From Rhynchopus sp. YZ270_cl-10 (lineage: Eukaryota > Euglenozoa > Diplonemea > Diplonemida > Diplonemidae), in contig OZ037932.1 of assembly GCA_964035575.1 (NCBI GenBank), positions 744,001 to 808,000 of the forward strand: a stretch of 64,000 nucleotides of DNA, in the 5' to 3' direction. Shown here one piece after another: positions 8,122 through 18,600 of this stretch. The notes beneath the pieces are model-generated. The model saw only the letters and a list, made by a program, of their open reading frames with translations. It did no database searches and was not told where the DNA came from. Made by a program: the position numbers and the translations under genes. Each line of letters opens with the position of its first letter. The stretch's first letter is position 1.

Positions 8122-10967
8122 TCAACCCACATTTTCTCGGTCATCATGCGAGTCATCACAGCTGTACTGTAGGTCGTCTTCGCTTTCTTTTCGTGCAGCT
8201 TCGAGGTCTGGGTCTGGGTCACATGCCTCCTCCTCCTCACAGGTGTTGTCACTCAGCACTGCTGCGCTGAGGATGAGCTCTGGGAGCTCCATCTCTGGGA
8301 GTGGTGTCACTGGGGTGGGGCTGTCCGCTTTGTCGTCCTGCGGGTGCACACTACCACTGCCACCTGCAGACCCGGATACGACATGCCCATCAGCCTGCCC
8401 TTGCGCACCGCTGTACACAGAGCTCCCTGCACTGCTAGACCCACCCCGTTGCAGTCGTGACGCAATCAACAAATCAAACCCCTTCCTCGGGCTCGGCAGC
8501 AGCTGCGAATACTCTGGGGAGCAAAACTCCTCGGTTTGCACCGCAATGCTCACCCCGTTGCCACCCTTCAGCAACTTCACCGTTACCGGCGACAAAGGAA
8601 TTGCGGGGGTGGAACCAGGCGTAACAGAAAGCGCCGTGTGCCTCCCATATCGGATCCGTGTTGGCGACATCGGAGGAGAGAACGGTTCAGACCCTTCGCT
8701 GGGCGACATCCCCGGGAGGGTGTGCACATCCACCACCGACTCTGTCTGTGGGATGGACAGCTGATCTACCAGCTCATCCTCTCTAGTGAACAGACCGTAG
8801 CCCCCTCGGCAGACCTTACGAAGAAAGCGCTGTCTGTCGGGCGACGGAGGCAGCTCCAAAGACTTCATCGGCCGCCGTGTGTGTCTCCCCCTTGCGCCTG
8901 ACAAACTCGTAGGACGTCTCCCCGCTAACACATTCATATTCGGAGGAAACTTCAGCCCCGGCTCAGGTGAAGACGGCACTGTCAAGATGCCCGGTTGTTG
9001 CATCGACTGCAGCATGGGAGGTGAGCCCGGCAGTGTGGGCATGAGGTTCATGGGCACCATGAAGTCAAGTGCCTGTGCTGGGGCAGTGCTCTTACGGAAG
9101 GACCACCTCGAAGAAGTGGACGAGAACATCGAAGAGTGGGAGCTGGTGTTGTGTTCTTCTGTGGGTTGTGTTACATGAGAGAGAAATATGAGGAATAATG
9201 TTTCGTACTATGCTAAAGGGGAAATGGTGCGAAGGAAATATGAGCACTAAAAGGTCTTGTATTGGCAACTCGGCCAAAAAGAGTACACCGCTCCTGACAG
9301 AACAAAATAAAGAGAAATATTGAGATTCGGCGCCTTCACCTAAACAAACACTGCATACCACGTGGCTCTGTCTTGTTCGAGGACATTGACATAAAGGAGT
9401 TTCTTGATGGACACGACCGCGACCGCTTCTCTGGCACCAACTCGATGACGCCACACTCTGTCTGCACTGCAGAATCGAGGGTGACTGCGTCACGCCTCTC
9501 GCACTTCACGTCTGCAAGCTCTGTCTCTAGCTCACCCTTCTGCTCAAGCACGGCGGTGAGCGCGTTCTGCAGGGTACACACCTCCTTGCGCAGCACCTCC
9601 ACCACATCAGCTGGCACCGTCCGTTCTGCCCCCTGAGACTCCACCTCCACTTCCACATCCCCATCCCCATCCCCCCACTGACTCAGCAGCAACCTCACAT
9701 CAGCCACACTCGGCGCGACAGCCGGGATCTGCCACTCCTCCCTCCCTGCGTCGGTTTGGCCCCATTCAAGAAGCGCTGCATTCAGCTCCGACACTGCCTC
9801 TGTTTGCCCCAGTGCACACCGCGACAGGACTGACTTAGAATACGCCATGCGCAGTGCCGCCTCTGCTGAGCACACTGCGTGCAGCCGTTCGTCTGTGCTG
9901 ACGACACGACGTTCTAGCTCGCAGATCTGTGCCCGAGTCTCTGTGAGCTGTGCCTTTTCGTCCAAATGCTGCTCCTGTAGACTCGCCACTTGCTCTTCCA
10001 TGTGATGCACCCTGTCCCTCGCAACGCTCACCTCAATGTCCTTTTCTTCCAAATCGAACACCGACGGAAACCCGTCCGTTTGCGTTGAAATCGGTCGCCC
10101 AGAATGGCTCGTCTGCACCGCAGTGGACACCGCATTCTGCGCTTTGCGTTCTTTCCGTAAGAGCGGTGCCTGCGCCTCAGCCTCATTGAGACGAGCCTCA
10201 TAAGAAGTGATCAAACGCCGATGGATCTCTTCCTGCATGCGTTGGCTTGATTGTGCGGAGACCGCCTCGTTCGTCTTTTCCTGCACCATATTCACCAACG
10301 ACTCGAGCATCTCCATCAACGGATGCGTTCCTGGGAGTGGCTTCTTCACTTCAGGCTGGACCCGAAGAGAGGAGAACACTGTTTCGATGCTGTGCAGGGC
10401 AGAATCCATATCACGTCTGAGCGCATCTCGCTCCTTGGCTAGAGCGCGTGGGAGGTGTTGCTGCACTACCAGCTCCTCTTTCAGTGTTGCAATAATTGAG
10501 TCCTTAGAGGCAAGAAGGGCTGGGGAAGGGCCGGTTGTCTGCCGCCGTGTCTTGCCTGCTTCGAGCTCTGCTTGCGCAACGGAGAGAGCACCAGCGAGTT
10601 CATTCCCGTGGACAGCAATGCGGAGCACCTCGCTCTCACGTTGCTGCAGCAGTGTGACCGCCTGCTTCAGCTGAGACAGAAGCGATGCTCTGCTGGCGTC
10701 GCCGTTCTCTGCATCGTATATAGCGTCCTGCAGGTCTGCTGTTGAATCGAAGTTGACGGAAAGCAGCCCCAACGAAAGGCGTTGAGGTGACACTGATGTG
10801 TCCTGCTCCGCTCCTACAGAAGGGCTGCGTGGTGGTGTACGCGGTGCAGGGGATGCATAGCTGTGTGGCATCGATACTGCTGCGTGTTGTTGTTGGCCAC
10901 GTGTCGGTGTGCGTGTGTCATCATTCCACCCATCCCCATTACTCCACCCATCGGGGTGACGTGACAT
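8122..10967 (-). CDS. Two-exon coiled-coil protein with AVQT/TQT motifs
   Basis: Exon 1 is 10967-9359 and exon 2 is 9158-8122, with a 200-nt GTATGC...CACAG intron; the join is in phase and gives 881 residues. Residues 75-270 and 310-500 are heptad-like coiled coil, the rest Ser/Pro-rich and probably disordered with an acidic C-terminus. Four short motifs recur: AVQT at 283-286, STQT at 294-297, AVQT at 500-503 and AVQT at 742-745. TQT-like motifs are typical of LC8 dynein light-chain ligands, so a cytoskeletal or flagellar scaffold is possible. The two exons could be read as separate genes, but the donor matches the local consensus and exon 2 has no better independent start. The frame upstream of 10967 is discarded because a pyrimidine tract and CAG end at 11024. 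Confidence 0.7.
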
Positions 10968-11023
10968 AGGGGGGTTTTGTGTATCGTGTTCTGTAGAAAT
11001 TGTGTAGAAATTGTGTAGAAATT

Positions 11024-11045
11024 CTGCAAAAAAAAGTGTAGAAGA
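11024..11045 (-). promoter_or_regulatory. Trans-splice acceptor of the coiled-coil gene
   Basis: The minus strand reads TTCTACACTTTTTTTTGCAG ending at 11024, 56 nt before the ATG. Confidence 0.6.
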
Positions 11046-11800
11046 GACACCATGTGTGTCGTGACTGGCCTCACTGTCCAGTATGTGGAGACACCCGGTC
11101 AGAAGATCAAAAATATCAAATGGAGACCTCAAAAGACACCATGGGGCCCTTCGGAATCCTTCCCAGATAGGGGGCACGTCAGTTAATGTGCTTGACCGCA
11201 GGGGGGGAGACATTGAATCAAAACCACCCCGGTACTTCTAGCGTAGTAGGAGAGGCTTTGTAGCGACACTCCAATCTGTGGCATTCCTATCTCTCTGCTA
11301 CTGAGGAGGTTTGGGGGGAAAGAGAAAAAGAGATCTTTTTTGTTTGTCAATTTTGTCTTTTTTTTTGAGTTTTTTTTTTTTGCCGTTTTTTTTTTTTTTT
11401 TTTTTTTTTTGCTCATTTTCTCTCATTCCATCAAAACAACGAAAACAGCAGGGTTTCCGCCAAGGGTGGTACCGGATGGAGGCCCCCCCCAAATCCTGGC
11501 GGAAACTCTGAAACAAAAAAAACAAAAATGGGGGGGAAACATGGATGCACGCAAAAATCAAAAGAATCAAAAAAAAAGACTACTGTGATCAACAGATCAG
11601 CAACCACCCCCATCCACTTCCTTGGAAGAAGAAAAAACGTTATTTTTTTTTTTCTTTTTTCTTTTTCTTTTTCTTTTTCTAAAATGTTGGAATATGGCTA
11701 CCATCCTTGCAAGCTCCCTACACCCATACACACTCTCTCTCCCCCTCTCTCTCACCATGCAAAAACAAGACTTGGTGTGAACAATAAACTAATATGAAAA

Positions 11801-11900
11801 TTGACTTGAAATACACACCCATCTTATGAACAGCGTACCTTTAGTACAATAAGCGGTGCACCGTGGTGGACACACCCCAACCATGCAATTCTACATCCAT
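11801..11900 (+). repeat. R3 repeat
   Basis: TTGACTTGAAATACACACCC, then GAACAGCGTACCTTTAGTAC, GTGGACAC, CCAACCATGCAATTCTACAT and CCATTTCGG. Confidence 0.65.
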
Positions 11901-12722
11901 TTCGGAAAAAAATGCCCATTTCCCCCCCTTTTTTCGACTATCACCATATTACTTTATCAGGTGTAGCCGACATTCAGATAGTCTTTAGACCATATTTTTG
12001 TAATCTCAAAGAACTCAATCTACTTCAGAAAAATGCGTTTATTTCCCTTTCCACCTTTAGGGTAATCATCTTACCATCTTTTTTTCCCTTCTCTCTCTTT
12101 TTCCTTTGCACAGTGACAACCATGCCTATAAGGGGCATTGATTTGATTGAATCTTCCCAGTAGCGAATGCTGCCTGAGTTAATTAAAACAAAACACATAT
12201 GATGTCACACTCAGTTAGAACAAAAAGATGCGCGCAAAAAGGAAAAAAAAAGTAAAAAAGAAAATGGATAGACTTTTGTGTAGAGAACAAGATGGAATAG
12301 AACGCTTCAGATCGAAGGGACAAAAGAAAAAAGAGGGCATCCCCACTAGAAGAATTTTTTTTTGTTGAGTTTTTGTGATATCGGTATATGCCATTTTTTC
12401 CCCTCTCCCTGTAACCTCTCTCTTTAGTAGAATGAGTAAGTTCTTGGCCAGATCGTATTATTTATTATTTTTTTTCGACAATTATCGCTCCACTGAGAGA
12501 CTCCGGGTACCCAAATGTCACCCAAAAAGGGGCTAGGATTTTTTTTTCTTTTTTCTGTTCGTTCTTGACAGATTGTAGGGGAAAAAAAAGGTCAGTTGCC
12601 ACGTGCAATTTCCGTGGGTCTTCAAATATGGGGATCAGAGCAACTACCTGAGGGGGAAAAAAAATGTGAGACAGTTCTTCTGCACGACGTATTCACGAAA
12701 GAAAACGGCAAATAAAAAAAGT

Positions 12723-12826
12723 AGAGTTGAAAATACAAAGCCCTCTCGTTGACAGTGTACCTTGGTAGAATGACCGGGTGTACCAGGGTGGACACCCAAA
12801 CTATGCAGTCATACAACCATTTCGAT
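12723..12826 (+). repeat. R3 repeat
   Basis: GAGTTGAAAATACAAAGCCC with core CTCTCGTTGACAGTGTACC, then GTGGACACCC and ATGCAGTCATACAACCATTT. Confidence 0.7.
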
Positions 12827-13239
12827 AAAATAAAGAGCCTGTATAAAGATGGACCAAGCCTCTCTGTGCTTTCGTCAACCTTGAAAAATTCAGATTGCTT
12901 TCTATTCATTTTTGAAAACAAAAAACAGATACCCACAATACATAACACCCGATTTCCAAAAAGAAAAAAAAAAAAAAAAAATCAAATAGAAAAATTTGGA
13001 TAGATTACACTGGGTACACAATCTACGATAATAGGGAGGGTCATTTGAGCAGAAATGTGTAATAAAGGCGAAAAAAAAAACTAAAAAAGTTTTGTTTGAT
13101 TTTTTTTATTAAAACTACTATCACGGGATAGCAGCCACGATATTTTTTCCTTCTTCACAGGATCTTAAAACAAGATGTGTCGGAGTTATCTCCCAAAAAT
13201 CGAGTCTGTTGATTTTCTCGTCTTATAGTTTTTTTTTTA

Positions 13240-13300
13240 ATAAATTGTTGGAGGAGTGTAGTTGCCTCGGTTGTGTTACCACAGTTGTGCAATCCCCACT
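13240..13300 (+). repeat. R5-like fragment
   Basis: AAATTGTTGGAGGAGTGTAG then TTGTGCAATCCCC, matching the copy at 14076. Confidence 0.4.
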
Positions 13301-13468
13301 GTCTGCTTTTTTGGTATTCACAGAAATAAAGAAGAGAGAGAGAGAGAATGAGTGAGATAAAAATTTTCAATCGAAAGATGGAGTTTTTTTTGTCCATCAG
13401 CGTCGTCTCCTCTGAATAAAAAATCTAATAAAGACGATAAGAGAGAGAGAGAGAGAAAAGAAGAAAAA

Positions 13469-13506
13469 CTTATAAGATGAATGTGTCGTCTCGTGTACAC
13501 ACATCT
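13469..13506 (+). repeat. R1 hairpin repeat
   Basis: CTTATAAGATGAATGTG, GTCTCGTG, TACACACATC after a GA-rich head. Confidence 0.6.
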
Positions 13507-13519
13507 AGAAAGAATTTTG

Positions 13520-13625
13520 GTTTGAAATTACAAAAGAGCCTTCTCATGAACAGTACCTTTGGTACAATGAGTGGTGCACCGTGGGGGTGGACACCCCCAA
13601 CCATGCAGTCCTACATCCATTTCGT
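13520..13625 (+). repeat. R3 repeat
   Basis: TTGAAATTACAAAAGAGCC, GAACAGTACCTTTGGTAC, GTGGACACCCCC, then ATGCAGTCCTACATCCATTT. Confidence 0.7.
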
Positions 13626-13674
13626 TACAATCTGATATGAAAAAAAGACGTTAAAAGTGCGAGGAAGAAAAAAA

Positions 13675-13810
13675 AAAAGTTGATAGTGCAAACGCCTCTG
13701 GGACGCAGGCACTGCTACTCAGCGGCACAAAAATAAAAAAGCACCTCGCCATTTCATCGGCGAGACGCAAGGGGATACACTGGTTCTCCGTGGGTAATCG
13801 AACCCCGAAA
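13675..13810 (+). repeat. R2 repeat, composite copy
   Basis: GTTGATAGTGCAAACGCCTC, GGGACGCAGGCACTG, and a second arm ending TGGTTCTCCGTGGGTAATCG then AACCCC. The reverse of the end, GGGGTTCGATTACCC, is close to a tRNA T-arm. Confidence 0.6.
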
Positions 13811-14075
13811 GAAAAAAAAAACACGACATACGCACACAGTTTTCTCCAAAAGATCAGACAGGAAGTGGGGAAAGGAGGATGCACACACATTCCACACAAA
13901 AGAGAGAGAGAGATAAATGCGAGATGAACCTCGTGGTCACCTACAGAGAAAAGGGGTGTATTGTTTGAAAATCAGTTTTGGGCAAATTCCTGACAGAATA
14001 TTGCTCATTAGTGTGCATGTGGTGGGTTGTAGACAGAGAGAAAAGCTTTTTTTTTTTTTTTTCTTTTTTGAAAAA

Positions 14076-14175
14076 TTGTTGGAATAGTGTAGTTGCCACC
14101 TGTGCAAGCTCCACTGGTTTTGAAAACTTGGTTGTATACTAGTCTAGCCACCCTAGAGTGTGCTCCACTATAAGT
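14076..14175 (+). repeat. R5 repeat
   Basis: TTGTTGGAATAGTGTAGTTG then TGTGCAAGCTCC, and TAGAGTGTGCTCCACTATAA. Confidence 0.45.
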
Positions 14176-14289
14176 TTTTTTTTTTTTGAAAGATAGAGGG
14201 AAAATAGACAGAGTAGGGACTCTCATACTCCCCGGTATACTTGCCGTTCAGCAAATGAAGCAAAGTGATAGTGAAAGGTAAAAAAAAAA

Positions 14290-14328
14290 TATAAGATGAA
14301 CCTAAGCCTCTCGTGTTTAGTCACCTTG
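14290..14328 (+). repeat. R1 hairpin repeat
   Basis: ATATAAGATGAACCTAAGC, CTCTCGTG, TTTAGTCACC. Confidence 0.7.
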
Positions 14329-14819
14329 AAAGAAAGTAGAATTTGAATGATGACGATGCCAGTGCATACACATCATAGAGCACGACAATGTGCACCCCAA
14401 GAAAGCTGCAAAAGGTGCTAAAAAAAAAAGTGCCCCAAAAGACGTCAAGGCACTTCAAAAAAAAAAAAAATGATGGCAAAAAGAAAATAATAATCAAAGT
14501 GGCAACAAAACCAGGGCTTTTCCTAAATGCCGTCCCCTTCCCCGTGCACGGGGGGAAAAAACCCCGTCCCCAGCCTCAAAATCCGGAGAAAATAGGCCCG
14601 TCCCCCACGCCTGCAACAAAACGGAAAAAAAAGTGTCTACTGTGAATTAACGATGTGAAGAAGGGGAAGTGTGGGGTTGTGTGTGTGTGTTGTGTGGGGT
14701 TGTAACGAAAGTCTCATTATTTTTTTTTCTTTTTTGAGACACCAAAGAACATTAGAAATATGCGTGAGGCACCACAACAACGTACAAAAAAAAAAAACAA
14801 AAAAAGAAAAGAAAGAAAA

Positions 14820-14857
14820 CTTGAAAGATGCATGCACCTCTCGTGCACACACATTCG
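14820..14857 (+). repeat. R1 hairpin repeat with alternative stem
   Basis: GAAAGATGCA then TGCAC-CTCTC-GTGCA. The stem sequence differs from CTAAGC/GCTTAG but still pairs, while the loop is kept. Confidence 0.65.
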
Positions 14858-14874
14858 TAAGAAAACATAATGAA

Positions 14875-14942
14875 TAGATTGATAGTGGAAACGCCTCTGA
14901 CGCAATCACTACAATAGTATCGTGTGGATTGCGTCCGTTGCA
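14875..14942 (+). repeat. R2-like repeat
   Basis: ATTGATAGTGGAAACGCCTC followed by TGACGCAATCAC and an inverse GTGTGGATTGCG. Confidence 0.4.
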
Positions 14943-15536
14943 GTAAAGTGCATTTTATTTCGTTCTGGAGCAATAAAGAGAAAGTTTGAATCTGCAAACA
15001 ATACACAGTAAAACAACAAACGCCGATGGGGGTAAAAACCCTACTTTGAGTTTTGAAATCCGAAAATCCACCAATGTTTTTTCCCCACCGGTGTTTTGTT
15101 GTGTTACTGTAAAAAAAACCCCCCCGACCCCCCATTTTTCCATGTTTTTCTCCAGGCCTGACGCTAACCAAAAGCTATGCAACAGGGCCTGGTTTTTCTC
15201 TCTCCTTTTCTAAAATACCCAACACACACCCTATATGAAAAAGAATAAAACGCAAAAAGAAAAGAAAAAGAAAACAGGACAAGATTTTTCTGAACAGATG
15301 AGTAACAAAACTTCTTCGTAGATGCTTTTTTTTTGTTTGTTTGTTTTTTTTTTTTGTTGTTTTTTTATAAATTTTTTGTTGTTTTTGTTTGTTTTTTTTT
15401 TGTTTGTTTTTTGCATTCCCACCCCCCCTTTTTTTTGTGTGTTTTTTTTTTTTTCGACAAAATATGTCAAAATTTGTTTCGTTCTTCCCACAACAATGCC
15501 ATAAAAAGAGAAGCACATGCATTCGGACGTTCAACT

Positions 15537-15576
15537 CCCCCTCCCCCTCCCCCTCCCCCTCCCCCTCCTCCCCCAC
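15537..15576 (+). repeat. (CCCCCT)n microsatellite
   Basis: About five tandem CCCCCT units with one imperfect unit, just beyond the 3' end of the TYW4/5 gene. Confidence 0.75.
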
Positions 15577-15621
15577 ACACCACCTCACCATTTTACCCCC
15601 CCCTCATCCCTTCTCCCCCTC

Positions 15622-18600
15622 TCATCTCGCTACTGGGAGAATTCCACTGCTTCGGAGAAGAGAGTGTAGGACACCACCTGCGCCCCCTTCTACTGGCGGG
15701 GTAGGGGAACGGTCAGCACTGCAGGTTGGGCTGGGGACGGAAGGGGTGCTGTTGGGGCTTTCCTCCCATTGCCCTGTTGGGGTGGGGGTGGGGCCACCTT
15801 CCTCAGCATCGGCGTCGTCTTCGTCGTCTTCGCTGCCGTAAGACTCACCCTCCACAACAATCTCGCTCAGCGTCCCTGCGTATACAGGGTGCGACAACCC
15901 GGTCCCCGTCGGCTTGTCCCCAGGTGCCGCAACAGGAATGGGCTCAGCATAGTCCTCCTGGCGTGCACACCCCACAGCCTCTTCGAAATGCTTGCTGTCC
16001 AGCTCGCTGGAGAGCTTTCGCGCGTAGAAGTCCCGGTAGCCTTGGGGAAGCTGTAGAAATAAGGTATTTTTGGGGGTCGATTTTTGAAATTTTGAAAAAG
16101 TTGGAAGTTTCTCTTCGTCTTTGATAAAATGTTGGGGTGTACACACTGCGGGTGAAAAAAGGGGGGAGAAATATACCTTTTCAAGCATCGCGTGGACCTT
16201 GGCCATTGTCTTCTGTGCCTCCCCTGCGTGGATGAGGTCCTTATTGCCGTAGAGGTCGTTCTTTTCGTACACTTCCTTGGGAAGGTGCTTCCACATGATG
16301 TTCACTGAGATGGACGCATCCTGCGCCCACGTGGTGTGGAACCACAGTGCAGGGATGAAGAGTGAGTCGCCAGGCTGCAGCACCACATGCCTCCCCTTTG
16401 CCAACGCCTTGTTCACGAGGGGGTAGGTCTTGAGGTCGCACGACGTCACATCGCCTGCCAGCGACGAGCTTCCATCAATGTACAAATTCTGAACCTCCTC
16501 CGGCGGGAACAAAATAACGTGCTTCACCCCAGACACCTGGAACAGCATTCCATCTGTGATGTCATAGTGACACCAAATGATGACATCCTTCGAGGAAACC
16601 CGCAGGGCGCTAGAGAACAACCCTTCGTCATCAAGCGTTCGCTGTAAAAACCCTGGTGCCTTAAAGTCGTCTGCCACTTCAGGCATGGTGTCCCAGAAGT
16701 TTGCAGGGTCTTTCCTCATGTTTTTCCCGACGGAGCGGAAGTAAAGGTATTCTGAGTGGTTTTCGCTGAGGATTGTGCCCTTCAGGAGCTCGGAAAACGC
16801 CATGGCCTTGAAGCTGTAGTTTTTGGGGTGGAAGGTGAGTTCGGGTTGCTTGCAGACCCCGACGCTGACCTCCTTCTCGCCTATCTTCTCCTTTAGGTAG
16901 TCTGGTGTCCACTTCGCGAAACACTCTCCGAAGTCGCATTTCATGACAACTGGCTGCCGTTTTTTGTATATTTTTGCCCACTGCGCAAAGGTCGGATGGT
17001 TCACACGAACAACCGCATCACACTGCTTCCCAATGGAAGAGAACGCCTTCCCCGAAGCGCTCGAAGAGTCGAGATACGCAATTCTGGGCTTATTCAAGAA
17101 GGTTCCATACGTCGAGCAATGTGCACCCCCACCCATAACCAGGAAGGTGCGCGGTTGGAATGGCACAATCAAATGTCTCGTGAGAAGCATCGAGTTGCCC
17201 CCACCACCTTCTGTCACCGGAACGTCGGTGACAACCTGTTTGAAGCTGACTTTGTCGCCAATGAGGTCGAAAATGATGAGATACGCGTCAGAGTCGCCAA
17301 CACCTCCGGTACGTTCGTGCACAGAGGACCCCCCGACAACAAGGAGCGAATCATCTGCTGGTGCTGTCGCATGACTCATTCTCGGTGGAGGTGCCCAGCC
17401 TGTTCCGGAATGCTCGACTGCTCTCCATGATAGAGTCGCCACCTGGAACACCCAGACGTCGGAGAGCAGTGCGGTCTCCCCTTGGCCACCGTGCAGCACA
17501 ATGTCACCAGAATTCATTTTTGTTAATGTTGCGGAGTGGCGGGGCTGCGGCGACGCCTTTCCTTCCCAGGTCAACTCCCGCCAGGATTTGGTTTCAACAG
17601 AATACACCCAGGTGTCTGCCAGGAAGCCTTCCGCCATTCCTCCAAACAAAAGCGCCTCACTCTCCCCCAAGGATGCCATACAATGCCGTTGACGAGGTCC
17701 CGGGCAGACAGATGGGACAACCTCAACTTCAACCTCAGCATCACCCTCAGCCTCCTCTGTGTTCTCCTCACTCGACCACACCAAGCTGTTCACATGAAGA
17801 AGCGAGATCTGCTTACTACAGAGCTCCCCCTTCAATGTCACCCCTCCATGCAACAGCATGTAGTCCCCTGCCATAGCTGCGGCATGGTAGAGCCGTTCTA
17901 CAGGCACGTTCCCTGAGGGGGTCTCATAACCTCTCAGCAGCTTCGGAAGGGAAAGGTCGATAATGGTGAGCCCCCCTTCTCCATACACATAGGCGGCGTA
18001 TGGTCTGCTGTGGGCGCCTTTTGAGAGGATGGTTGGTTGGCAGGTTACCACTGTGTGGCTCATTCCTAAGCAAAAATCGCCGAGTTTGCGGAGGAAATGC
18101 ATTCTTGAGACTTGTTGTGAAGAAAGTGGGGCCGATTTTTCGGTAAGAGTTGACGCACCAGTAGTAAGAGTGGTGTTTGCGGAGGAGTAGGAGAAGAGCA
18201 CTGCGTGGAGGAGTGATTCTGTTAGGTCCTCCCAGTCGCCTATTGGCTGGATTGCGGTGATCCGTTTCATTTCTTCTTTATCAGCAAGAAGGTCTTGGAG
18301 GAGGGAGTACGGTGATGCAGCAACTGCTCCGGTGGAGGCAAGCTGCTCCCTTAAGCGTTCTCCAACCTTCGCGACAGAAGGGAAGTTGTGTACTGAAAGA
18401 AGCGGTCTTCCTGCCTGCTCTGCAACCGCAGTCACAATACCACCGTATGTGTCCTGAGGATAAACATCGTCCCACCCAATCACATCAACCGGCGACCCCT
18501 CCGCAATCACCTTAATCCTCTCCAACAACACTGCACCACGCTCCACAGACATCGCAGACAACACCGAATCCAAAACAAACAGATATCTGCAGGGAAGCTC

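Larger units (their letters stand above)
11046..15621. other. Gene-poor interval with R1-R5 repeats
   Basis: No gene is supported. It carries three full R3 copies, R1 and R2 copies, R5-like fragments, long A and T runs and a CCCCCT microsatellite. Open frames here are low-complexity Lys- or Phe-rich translations. Confidence 0.6.

Noticed and set aside
9092-9493. 133-codon minus-strand frame over the intron of the coiled-coil gene
   Set aside because: It overlaps exon and intron in another frame, and the in-phase GTATGC...CACAG splice explains the region better.
14752-15591. Minus-strand Lys/Phe-rich open frames
   Set aside because: Translated homopolymer A/T tracts, with no family and no acceptor upstream.
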